Under the pieces are notes generated by a model. The model saw nothing but the letters and a program-made list of their open reading frames with translations, searched no databases and was not told where the DNA came from. Source: JBJSXF01 sp046086225 (GTDB lineage Bacteria > Actinomycetota > Acidimicrobiia > IMCC26256 > PALSA-610). From it: a DNA stretch of 11,898 nt. The translations under genes were made by a program, and so were the position numbers. Below, in pieces: positions 1-6,638 of the stretch (positions are counted from its first letter, which is position 1; each line of letters opens with the position of its first letter). The stretch spans positions 1 to 11,898 of the forward strand of contig JBJSXF010000024.1 of NCBI GenBank assembly GCA_046086225.1, written 5' to 3'.

Positions 1-144
1 AGCGTCAGTCGTCGGGTGTGGTGACGGCTGACGCGCAGCGTCAGTCGTCGGGTGTGGTGACGGTTGACGCGCAGCGTCAGTCGTCGGGTGTGGTGACGGT
101 TGACGCCCAGCGTCAGTCGTCGGGTGTGCTGACGGCGTCAGCCC
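1..144. repeat. Four tandem 36-bp repeats, each able to form a hairpin
   Basis: Units lie at 1-36, 37-72, 73-108 and 109-144. The first three differ at only two positions and the fourth has diverged at its 3' end. In units 1-3 a 12-nt arm (2-13, 38-49, 74-85) faces a complementary arm (23-34, 59-70, 95-106) across a 9-nt loop. Unit 1 has one T:G pair; units 2 and 3 have two, so the C-to-T change keeps RNA pairing. Unit 4 has instead a compact inverted repeat at 128-142. The period is a multiple of three and one plus-strand frame (codons from base 3) stays open to a TAG at 189-191, giving a 12-residue repeat QRQSSGVVTxDA. The array could therefore be the 3' end of a coding gene cut by the window edge, or a non-coding hairpin array. 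It continues to the window edge, so the copy number is a minimum. Confidence 0.85.
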
Positions 145-206
145 GCCGCCCGGATCCAACGTGCACGGCCCGTTCCCCTGACGCCCTCTAGGCGCCGGGA
201 GTCCGG

Positions 207-236
207 GCCGTTCCCGTTCGGCGGTCGGGGAACGGC
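207..236 (-). terminator. Hairpin just after the TSUP gene stop
   Basis: Perfect 9-bp arms at 207-215 and 228-236 enclose a 12-nt loop. The hairpin begins 3 nt past the stop codon of the minus-strand transporter gene. There is no T-tract, which is common for actinobacterial terminators. It may also serve transcripts arriving from the left. Confidence 0.55.
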
Positions 237-239
237 GTC

Positions 240-962
240 CTAGAGCAGCCCGCGGAGGATCGCCGCGATGCCGGCGGCGAACGCGAGGGCCAGCACCGCG
301 GTGCGCAGGTGGGTGCTGTGCACGCGCCGGGCGATCAGATGCGAGATCGCGTAGCCGAGCCCGACCGCCGGCAGCATCGCGGCGGCGAACACGCCCTGGT
401 GCCACGTGAGCTGGCCGCCGATCGCGAGCGCGCTCGCCGACATGACGCTCCCGACGATGAATGCAACCGCGAGCGTCGCCCGCAGCCGCGGCCCGGCGTG
501 TTGCTGGTACAGCAGGGCGAGGGGTGGTCCGTCGACCGCGGCGGTGGTGCCCATGACCCCGGCGGCGAACCCGGCCGCACCCGCCTCGCCTGCGGTGATC
601 TCGGCCGGCGCCCGGAACCGCAGCAGGGCCACGCCGAGCACGATCGCGATCCCCACCGCGACGAGCAGCGTCGATTGTGAGACGAGGCTCACGATCACGA
701 CGCCGAGCACGGTGCCGGGGATCCGCATGGCGATGACCCACCGGAGGCCCGCGTGGTCGATCTCGTGCCGTTCGCGCACCGCGATCGCCGCCGAGAGCGG
801 GATGCCCATGAGGACGAACGCGCCCGGCACCGCACCGGGGTCGATGATCGCCACGAGCGGGACGGCGTGGAGGTTGAGGCCGAGGCCGACGACGCCCTGC
901 GCGGTGGCGCCGAACGCCACGAGCGCGAGGCAGGCCGCCCACTCCCACATGCTCAGGTGCAC
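240..962 (-). CDS. TSUP family (TauE/SafE-like) membrane transporter
   Basis: The 240-residue protein is almost wholly hydrophobic, with about seven to eight predicted membrane segments (roughly residues 7-40, 45-62, 74-114, 126-142, 164-182, 188-206 and 220-238). A glycine-rich stretch near residues 23-29 (GVVGLGL) and the second-half motif DGPPLALLYQ (144-153) resemble the two pseudo-repeats of the TauE/SafE (TSUP) family. That family exports or imports sulfite, sulfoacetate and other organosulfur anions; the substrate here cannot be read from the sequence. The GTG at 962 is chosen because a GGAGGG ribosome site (975-970) sits 7 nt upstream; the ATG at 950 is 19 nt away. The gene is divergent from miaB with 60 nt between starts. 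The reading frame stays open far upstream over miaB, but that is a high-GC shadow. Confidence 0.8.
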   Translation of the reverse strand: MHLSMWEWAACLALVAFGATAQGVVGLGLNLHAVPLVAIIDPGAVPGAFVLMGIPLSAAIAVRERHEIDHAGLRWVIAMRIPGTVLGVVIVSLVSQSTLLVAVGIAIVLGVALLRFRAPAEITAGEAGAAGFAAGVMGTTAAVDGPPLALLYQQHAGPRLRATLAVAFIVGSVMSASALAIGGQLTWHQGVFAAAMLPAVGLGYAISHLIARRVHSTHLRTAVLALAFAAGIAAILRGLL

Positions 963-969
963 GGTGCGT

Positions 970-975
970 CCCTCC
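970..975 (-). promoter_or_regulatory. Ribosome binding site GGAGGG that sets the TSUP start
   Basis: On the minus strand GGAGGG lies 7 nt before the GTG at 962. This supports the GTG over the internal ATG at 950. Confidence 0.7.
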
Positions 976-993
976 GGGTCGGCCCGAGGGGCG

Positions 994-999
994 ATCGTA
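994..999 (-). promoter_or_regulatory. Candidate -10 element TACGAT for the TSUP gene
   Basis: TACGAT on the minus strand fits the actinobacterial TANNNT form and would start a transcript about 25 nt before the GTG, leaving room for the ribosome site. No convincing -35 is visible. It lies back to back with the miaB -10 candidate. Confidence 0.4.
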
Positions 1000-1008
1000 G
1001 GGGAGCCG

Positions 1009-1014
1009 TAGACT
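1009..1014 (+). promoter_or_regulatory. Candidate -10 TAGACT, probably giving leaderless miaB mRNA
   Basis: TAGACT ends 8 nt before the miaB GTG (1023). Transcription would then begin at or next to the start codon, matching the leaderless pattern common in Actinobacteria. A GGGGAG at 1000-1005 is 17 nt from the GTG, too far to serve as a ribosome site. No clear -35 is seen. Confidence 0.45.
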
Positions 1015-1022
1015 CCCGCTCC

Positions 1023-2414
1023 GTGACCGATCCGGCGCCCCGGCGCTTCCTCGTGCGCACCTTCGGGTGCCAGATGAACGAGCACGACTCCGAGCGCATC
1101 GCCGGACTGCTCGCGGCCGACGGCATGGAGCCGACCGACGACCTCGAGGCGGCCGACGTCGTGGTCCTCAACACCTGCTGCATCCGCGAGAACGCCGACA
1201 ACCGGCTCTACGGCACCCTCGGGCACCTCAAGTCGCTCAAGGCCCGTCGTCCCGACCTCCAGATCGCGGTCGGGGGCTGCCTGGCCCAGAAGGACCGTGA
1301 TCTCATCCAGTCCCGGGCCCCGCACGTCGACGTCGTCTTCGGGACCCACAACCTGGTCAATGCCCCGGAACTGCTCGAACGGGCCCGGGACGAGGGTCCG
1401 CTCATGGAGATCCTCGAGGAGCACGAAACCTACCCGTCGGTGCTTCCGGCTCGTCGGGAGTCGCCGCACTCGGCGTGGGTGACGATCCAGATCGGCTGCG
1501 ACAACTCGTGTGCCTTCTGCATCGTGCCGCAGGTTCGCGGCGCGGAGGTCAGCCGACGGTCGGGTGACATCGTGGGTGAGGTCGAGGGCTTCGTCGCCGA
1601 TGGGGTCGTCGAGGTCACCCTGCTCGGCCAGAACGTCAACTCCTACGGCCGTGACCTCGGGGCCGGAGAGTTCCGGCCTCGGTTCGCTGACCTCCTCCGT
1701 TCGCTCGATGCCATCGAAGGCCTCGAACGGATCCGGTTCACCTCGCCCCATCCGAAGGACCTACGGCCCGAGACCATCGCGGCCATGGCGGAATGCGCGT
1801 CGGTCTGCGAGCACCTCCACCTCCCGCTCCAGTCGGGCAGCGACCGGATCCTCGCCCGGATGCATCGCGGATACACCGCCGAGCGCTACCTCGAGCGCCT
1901 CGCGGCGGCGCGGACCGCAGTGCCCGACCTGGCGGTCACGACCGACATCATCGTCGGTTTCCCGGGCGAGACCGAAGACGATTTCGCCCGGACGTTGGAG
2001 ATCGCCGAGATCGCGGCGTACGACACCGCCTACACCTTCGTGTTCTCGCCCCGACCGGGGACGGAAGCGGCGGCTCTGGTCGACGAGTTCGTCGCGCCGG
2101 AGGTGGTGCGAGAGCGGATGGATCGGCTCGTCGAGGTCATCGAGCGTCACGCTCTGGCTCGCCACACTGCGCGCATCGGGCGGACGGAGTCGGTGCTCGT
2201 CGAGGGTCCGTCGAAGAAGGATCCCGCCGTCTGGTCGGGCCGCACTCGGCAGGGGAAGCTCGTCCATTTCGATCCTCCGGACGGAATCGCCGCCGGTGCG
2301 CTCGTCGACGTGCGCATCACGGCTGCGGCGCCGCATTGGCTCCGGGGCGAGGTCGATCGGTTGGTCCGGGAGGCCCCGCGTCGACGGGTCCGCATTCCGG
2401 TCGAGGCCGTGTGA
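1023..2414 (+). CDS. miaB: tRNA-2-methylthio-N6-dimethylallyladenosine synthase MiaB
   Basis: The 463-residue radical-SAM methylthiotransferase converts i6A37 to ms2i6A37 in tRNAs reading UNN codons. The N-terminal UPF0004 domain starts at RTFGCQMNEHDSER and carries the three auxiliary-cluster cysteines C16, C52 (NTC) and C86 (GGCLAQ). The radical-SAM cluster motif CxxxCxxC is C159, C163 and C166, followed by IVPQVRGAEVSR. A core motif LGQNVNSYG and a C-terminal TRAM-like segment (about 385-450) complete the family architecture at normal length. The start is GTG 1023, since the family begins right before this conserved FGCQMN region; upstream in-frame sequence lies over the divergent gene. 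It overlaps miaA by 4 nt (GTGA), so translation is likely coupled and the two enzymes act in sequence. Confidence 0.95.
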   Translation: MTDPAPRRFLVRTFGCQMNEHDSERIAGLLAADGMEPTDDLEAADVVVLNTCCIRENADNRLYGTLGHLKSLKARRPDLQIAVGGCLAQKDRDLIQSRAPHVDVVFGTHNLVNAPELLERARDEGPLMEILEEHETYPSVLPARRESPHSAWVTIQIGCDNSCAFCIVPQVRGAEVSRRSGDIVGEVEGFVADGVVEVTLLGQNVNSYGRDLGAGEFRPRFADLLRSLDAIEGLERIRFTSPHPKDLRPETIAAMAECASVCEHLHLPLQSGSDRILARMHRGYTAERYLERLAAARTAVPDLAVTTDIIVGFPGETEDDFARTLEIAEIAAYDTAYTFVFSPRPGTEAAALVDEFVAPEVVRERMDRLVEVIERHALARHTARIGRTESVLVEGPSKKDPAVWSGRTRQGKLVHFDPPDGIAAGALVDVRITAAAPHWLRGEVDRLVREAPRRRVRIPVEAV

Positions 2415-3358
2415 CCAAGCATCTGGCGCTGATCGGGCCGACCGCCAGTGGGAAATCGGCGGTGGCCCAGCGGATCGCCGAGAGCCGGGGTGATTGCGAG
2501 CTCGTGTCCCTCGATGCGTTCCAGGTCTACCGCGAGATGGATATCGGCACTGCGAAGCCGACGGTCTCCGATCGGGCCGCGGTGGCCCACCATCTCGTCG
2601 ATGTGGCCGATCCCGATGCGGAGTGGTCCGTCCGGCTGACCCAGGACGCGGCCCGGTATGCGATCGCCGACATCGAGGCACGGGGGCGGCGGGCGATCCT
2701 GGTCGGGGGCACGGGGCTCTACGTGCGGGCCGTCATCGACGATCTCGCGGTTCCCGGAAGCGATCCCGCGGTCCGAGCGGCGCTCGAGGCCGAGACGGCC
2801 ACCCCGGAGGGACTCGCGGCGGCCCGGAACCGACTCGCCGATCTCGATCCCGTCGCGGCGAGCCGGATCGAGCCCGGAAACCGACGTCGGATCGTGCGCG
2901 CGCTCGAGGCGATCACTGTGACGGGGGAGCCCTTCTCGGCGTCGGGACCCGGCCTCGATGAGTACGGCCCGCCCGCAGTGCCGGTCGTGATGGTCGGAAT
3001 CGAGGTTCCGGCGGCGGTGCTCGCCCTCCGGATCGCGGATCGAGTGGCCGCCATGAGTGCCGCCGGACTCCTCGACGAGGTCCGGGCGCTCGTCGGTCGA
3101 CCCGGCGGCTGGTCGCGCACCGCCCGCAAGGCGATCGGCTACGCCGAGATGGTCGATCACCTCGACGGCGGGATGAGTCTCGAAGCGGCCCTGGATCGGA
3201 CAGTGGTGCGCACCCGACAGTTCGCCCGACGTCAGCGCGCCTGGTTCCGGCGCGACCCTCGCACGATCTGGATCCCGGGCGACGGCGCCCCGGCCACCGT
3301 CGCTCACGAAGTGGTCCGGGTGTGGGGCGCCGCCGCCCCGGCGGGAGCGGTTCGGTGA
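2411..3358 (+). CDS. miaA: tRNA dimethylallyltransferase MiaA
   Basis: The 315-residue enzyme transfers the dimethylallyl group of DMAPP to N6 of A37 in tRNA, making the substrate for MiaB encoded just upstream. The P-loop is GPTASGKS (residues 9-16). The next family signature reads LDAFQVYREMDIGTAKPT; Asp35 is the family's catalytic acid, but the following residue, usually Ser, is Ala36. GGTGLYVRAVIDDL (about 98-111), NRRRIVRALEAITVTG and RKAIGYAEM are further MiaA blocks. The GTG start lies inside the miaB stop (GTGA overlap), with no separate ribosome site, so coupling is likely. The stop overlaps the dapF ATG by one base (TGATG). Length is normal for the family. Confidence 0.94.
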   Translation: MTKHLALIGPTASGKSAVAQRIAESRGDCELVSLDAFQVYREMDIGTAKPTVSDRAAVAHHLVDVADPDAEWSVRLTQDAARYAIADIEARGRRAILVGGTGLYVRAVIDDLAVPGSDPAVRAALEAETATPEGLAAARNRLADLDPVAASRIEPGNRRRIVRALEAITVTGEPFSASGPGLDEYGPPAVPVVMVGIEVPAAVLALRIADRVAAMSAAGLLDEVRALVGRPGGWSRTARKAIGYAEMVDHLDGGMSLEAALDRTVVRTRQFARRQRAWFRRDPRTIWIPGDGAPATVAHEVVRVWGAAAPAGAVR

Positions 3359-4167
3359 TGCGGTTCACGAAGGTCGAGGCGACGGGCAACGATTTCCTGG
3401 TTCGACTCGAGCCGGCCACGGCCCCGTTGCCTCCGGCACTCGTGGCTGCCCTGTGCGACCGGCACCGCGGGGTCGGAGCCGACGGCGTGATCACCATCGG
3501 TCCCGGGGTGGACGGTGCCGACTGCACGATGCTCCTCCAGAACGCGGACGGCGGCCCGGCCGAAATCAGCGGGAACGGGGCCCGGGCGGTCGCGCTCGTG
3601 GCGGCCGCCGCCGGACTCGGCACCGAAACGACGCTCGTCGTCGACACCGGGAGCGGACGTCGGGTGATCCGGCTCGATCGCGATCCGTCAGGCTCGGTGA
3701 TCGCGGCCGAAGTCGACATGGGTCCGGTGACTATCGGCCCGTCCGACCTCGAGGTGGCAGTGGCGGGTTCGACGCACCGAGGCGACGTCGTGTCGGTGGG
3801 GAATCCTCACTACGTGTGCTTCGTCCCCGATCCGGCGGCGGTCGACCTCGACCGGATCGGGCCCGGGATCGAGCACGCGCCTCAGTTCCCTGAACGCACC
3901 AACGTCCATTTCGTGCGGGTCGAGGATCCGGCCACGATCACGATGCACATCTGGGAGCGCGGGGTCGGACCCACGCTCTCGTGCGGGAGCGGGGCGTGCG
4001 CGGCCGCGGCTGCTGCGCACGCACGCGGTCTCGTCGGCGACACCGTGACGGTGCGAGTCCCCGGCGGCGAGCTCACCGTCACGCTCGGCGAGACCGCCCG
4101 GCTCGCCGGCCCGGCCGTGGCGGTGTGCGAGGTCGAGGTCGACGCCGACGGCCTCCTGCGCTCGTGA
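3358..4167 (+). CDS. dapF: Diaminopimelate epimerase DapF, first catalytic Cys replaced by Ser
   Basis: The 269-residue protein would interconvert LL- and meso-diaminopimelate, the last step before lysine and the DAP of peptidoglycan. Family motifs are clear: the N-terminal KVEATGNDFLV, RHRGVGADGVI, NADGGPAEISGNGARAV (62-78), VSVGNPHYV, TNVHFVRV, WERGVGPTLSCGSGACAAA. Known DapF enzymes use two cysteines as the acid/base pair. The second is present (Cys209 in SCGSGAC), but the first, normally in CGNGxR, reads as Ser71 (codon AGC at 3568-3570). The ATG overlaps the miaA stop by one base and the end overlaps hflX by 4 nt. Three other genes of the succinylase DAP pathway lie downstream, so a DapF role is expected; activity with Ser71 is uncertain. 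Confidence 0.88.
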   Translation: MRFTKVEATGNDFLVRLEPATAPLPPALVAALCDRHRGVGADGVITIGPGVDGADCTMLLQNADGGPAEISGNGARAVALVAAAAGLGTETTLVVDTGSGRRVIRLDRDPSGSVIAAEVDMGPVTIGPSDLEVAVAGSTHRGDVVSVGNPHYVCFVPDPAAVDLDRIGPGIEHAPQFPERTNVHFVRVEDPATITMHIWERGVGPTLSCGSGACAAAAAAHARGLVGDTVTVRVPGGELTVTLGETARLAGPAVAVCEVEVDADGLLRS

Positions 4168-5456
4168 CCTCGTCGCGCAGCCATACGAACCGGCAGCGGC
4201 GTCGCCTCGCCGCAACCGAGGTCGACCTCTCCCGGGTCCGGCAACGGGCGCTGCTGGTGGGCACGACCGACGAATCGTCCCTCGACGAGCTCGAACTGCT
4301 CGCCGACACGGCCGGGGCCGACGTCGTCGCCCGGGAGTTGCAGCGCCGCACCGTGCCCGACCCGGCCACCTACATCGGCAGTGGCAAGGCGGCCGAGCTG
4401 CAGGCCGTCACCGAGGCGCTCGACGTCGATGTCGTCGTGTTCGACGACGAGCTCTCACCGGCTCAGCAGCGGAACCTCGAGAAGATCTTCGCCGTCGACG
4501 TCGTCGACCGGGTCGCACTGATCCTCGACATCTTCGCTCAGCACGCCACGAGCCAAGAGGGTGCAGTGCAGGTCGAGCTCGCCCAGCTGCGCTACCGCCT
4601 GCCCCGATTGCGGGGACGGGGACTCCAGCTGAGCCAGCAGGGTGCGGGAATCGGAACCCGGGGTCCGGGCGAGACTCAGCTCGAGGTCGACCGACGGCGC
4701 CTGCTGCGGCGCACGCAGAAGCTCGAACGCGATCTCCGGGGCCTCGGTGCGACCCGGGCGACCCAGCGCAAGGCCCGGACCCGGCGTGATCTCCGCCAGG
4801 TCGCGCTCGTGGGCTACACGAACGCGGGCAAGTCGACCCTGCTGAACCGCCTGACCCGAGCCGACGTCCTGGTCGAGGACCAGCTCTTCTCGACGCTCGA
4901 TCCCACGGTGCGTCGGCTCGTTCTGCCGGGGGGAGCGGTCGTGCTCTGCTCCGACACCGTCGGCTTCGTGCGGCGGTTGCCCCACGAGCTCGTCGAGGCG
5001 TTCCGCTCGACGCTCGAAGAGGTCGCCGAGGCCGATCTCCTCCTCCACGTGGTCGATGCAAGCGCGCCCGACCCGGCCGAGCGCATCGCCGCCGTGGAGA
5101 CGGTGCTGGCGTCCATCGGGGCAGACGGTCTCCCGGTGCTCCTGGTCTGGAACAAGTCCGACGCCGTCGATCCGAGCACGGTTGCCGATCTCCTCGCCGT
5201 CCACCCCGGCTCGGTCGCCGTCTCCGGCGCGACCGGAGACGGGATGGCGACGCTGCTCGCGTCGATCGGCGAGCGACTCCGCGAGCTGTCGCGGGTCGTC
5301 GAGCTCGCGGTGCCGTACGACCGGGGTGATGTCCTCGCCGCCCTCCACCGGGAGGCCGAGGTTCTCGTCGAGGTCCACGAGGCCGAGGTCACGCGTGTGC
5401 GGATCCGTATCCCGAGAGCAGCGCTCGGTCGATTCGCCGAGTTCGTCGTCACCTAG
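4164..5456 (+). CDS. hflX: GTPase HflX, ribosome-associated
   Basis: The 430-residue GTPase belongs to the Obg-HflX group, which in characterised bacteria splits stalled or hibernating 70S ribosomes under stress. The N-terminal HflX domain (about 28-180) includes the signature YIGSGK (70-75) and the long GAGIGTRGPGETQLEVDRRR stretch. A helical linker (about 176-205) leads to the G domain: G1 GYTNAGKS (217-224), G2 region STLDPT (243-248), G3 DTVGF (264-268), G4 NKSD (330-333), G5 SGAT (354-357). A C-terminal domain follows, ending near YDRGDVLAALHREAEV and RIPRAALGRF. The GTG start is within the dapF stop (GTGA) and has no ribosome site of its own, which suggests coupled translation. HflX commonly follows dapF in Actinobacteria. 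Confidence 0.95.
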   Translation: MTSSRSHTNRQRRRLAATEVDLSRVRQRALLVGTTDESSLDELELLADTAGADVVARELQRRTVPDPATYIGSGKAAELQAVTEALDVDVVVFDDELSPAQQRNLEKIFAVDVVDRVALILDIFAQHATSQEGAVQVELAQLRYRLPRLRGRGLQLSQQGAGIGTRGPGETQLEVDRRRLLRRTQKLERDLRGLGATRATQRKARTRRDLRQVALVGYTNAGKSTLLNRLTRADVLVEDQLFSTLDPTVRRLVLPGGAVVLCSDTVGFVRRLPHELVEAFRSTLEEVAEADLLLHVVDASAPDPAERIAAVETVLASIGADGLPVLLVWNKSDAVDPSTVADLLAVHPGSVAVSGATGDGMATLLASIGERLRELSRVVELAVPYDRGDVLAALHREAEVLVEVHEAEVTRVRIRIPRAALGRFAEFVVT

Positions 5457-5459
5457 GCT
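5454..5459 (+). promoter_or_regulatory. Weak candidate -10 TAGGCT before dapC
   Basis: TAGGCT begins at the hflX stop codon and ends 9 nt before the dapC ATG, which itself lacks a ribosome site. It could make a leaderless internal transcript for dapC-dapD-dapE. No -35 is visible, so this is tentative. Confidence 0.3.
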
Positions 5460-5468
5460 CGCCCGGCG

Positions 5469-6638
5469 ATGGTCGGCGCCGCGGGCTTCGTCCCCCCTCC
5501 GTACCCGTACGACCGGCTCGACGCCCTCCGGGCGACCGCCGACCGGCACGACGGCGGCATCGTCGATTGCTCGATCGGCACGCCGTGCGATCCGGTGCCG
5601 GAGGTCGCGGTCGATGCCGCGGCCGCCGCGCTGGGCGCGGCGAACGGCTATCCGCCCTCGGCGGGCACGGGGGCCCTGCGTGAGGCCGCTGCCGGCTGGA
5701 TCGACCGGCGCTTCGGTGTGGGGCTCCCGCCCTCGGCGATCGGCGCCTGCGTGGGGACGAAGGAGCTCGTTGCATCACTCCCGCACCTGCTCCGCCTCCG
5801 CAACCCGGACCGCGACACGGTGCTCTACCCGGCGGTCGCTTACCCCACCTACGAGATGGGCGCGATCCTGGCCGGACTGCGGCCCGTGCCCGTCCCGGTC
5901 GACGCCGACTGGCACCTCGATCTCGACGCCATCGATCCGGCCGATGCCGCCCGGGCGCTCCTCCTGTGGATCAACGAGCCGGGGAATCCGGCGGGCCAGA
6001 CCGCCGACGCGGCCCGGTTCGGCCGGTACGCCGAGTGGGGTCGCCGGCAGGGAGTCGTGGTCGCGAGCGACGAGTGCTACGTCGAGTTCGCGCCGACGCC
6101 GGCGACGATCCTGGCGGCGGGTGTCGACGGAGTGCTCGCGGTGCACAGCGTGTCGAAGCGTTCGAACCTCGCCGGTATGCGCGTCGGCTTCTACGCCGGC
6201 GATCCCGCGCTCGTCGAGTACCTCGTCGAGACCCGGAAGCACGCCGGACTCATGGCCCCGTCACCGGTGCAGGCGGCGGCCACGGCCGCGCTCGGCGACG
6301 ACGACCACGTCGAGATCCAACGGGCCCGGTATCGCGATCGACGGGCGATGGTGCTCGCCGCCTTGCGTTCGCTCGGATTGGTGCACTCCGGCGGAGACAT
6401 GGCGTTCTACCTCTGGCTGCGCGCGGCCACCCCCGGGGGTCCCGACGGCTGGGCCCTGGCGGCGGGGCTCGCGGCGGCCGGTGGTCTGCTCGTCGCCCCC
6501 GGTGACCTCTACGGTGCTGCCGGTTCAGACCACGTGCGCCTGGCGCTCGTGCAACCCGACGATGCGTTCGAGCGGGTGTGCGCCCGCCTGGAGCAGGCTG
6601 CTGCGGAAGGAGCAATGTGGACGACCGTGCCCGATTGA
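5469..6638 (+). CDS. dapC: N-succinyldiaminopimelate aminotransferase DapC (PLP fold type I)
   Basis: The 389-residue aminotransferase fits the actinobacterial DapC family, which converts N-succinyl-2-amino-6-ketopimelate to N-succinyl-LL-2,6-diaminopimelate with glutamate as donor. The opening FVPPPYPYDRLDALR and IVDCSIGTPCDPVP are typical of this family. PLP-fold landmarks are the GYPPSAGTGALREA block (60-73), NEPGNP with N173, DECYVEF starting at D201, SVSKRSN with the Schiff-base Lys230, and MRVGF. The assignment to DapC rather than another class I aminotransferase is strengthened by dapD and dapE next in line. It lies 12 nt after hflX with no clear ribosome site. Its 3' end overlaps dapD by 22 nt and contains dapD's ribosome site. 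Confidence 0.9.
   Translation: MVGAAGFVPPPYPYDRLDALRATADRHDGGIVDCSIGTPCDPVPEVAVDAAAAALGAANGYPPSAGTGALREAAAGWIDRRFGVGLPPSAIGACVGTKELVASLPHLLRLRNPDRDTVLYPAVAYPTYEMGAILAGLRPVPVPVDADWHLDLDAIDPADAARALLLWINEPGNPAGQTADAARFGRYAEWGRRQGVVVASDECYVEFAPTPATILAAGVDGVLAVHSVSKRSNLAGMRVGFYAGDPALVEYLVETRKHAGLMAPSPVQAAATAALGDDDHVEIQRARYRDRRAMVLAALRSLGLVHSGGDMAFYLWLRAATPGGPDGWALAAGLAAAGGLLVAPGDLYGAAGSDHVRLALVQPDDAFERVCARLEQAAAEGAMWTTVPD
6605..6612 (+). promoter_or_regulatory. Ribosome binding site GGAAGGAG inside dapC that sets the dapD start
   Basis: GGAAGGAG ends 4 nt before GTG 6617. The alternative ATG at 6638 (TGATG with the dapC stop) is 25 nt away. The GTG also gives a protein one residue longer than E. 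coli DapD as I recall it. Confidence 0.6.

Noticed and set aside
1..144. CRISPR array
   Set aside because: The 36-bp units abut directly with no spacers, and no cas genes are present.
753..1022. Longer miaB start upstream
   Set aside because: The extension is Arg/Ala-rich shadow sequence over the divergent transporter gene; MiaB homology begins just after GTG 1023.
240..1751. 503-residue minus-strand reading of the transporter
   Set aside because: The upstream part lies wholly over miaB in an antisense frame with no family features; the true start is set by the ribosome site at 970-975.
2147..3307. 386-residue minus-strand ORF over miaA
   Set aside because: Composition is typical shadow sequence (Arg/Gly/Asp-rich) and miaA is clear on the other strand.
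4455..5549. 364-residue minus-strand ORF over hflX
   Set aside because: No motifs, and the HflX G-domain motifs fix the plus-strand frame.
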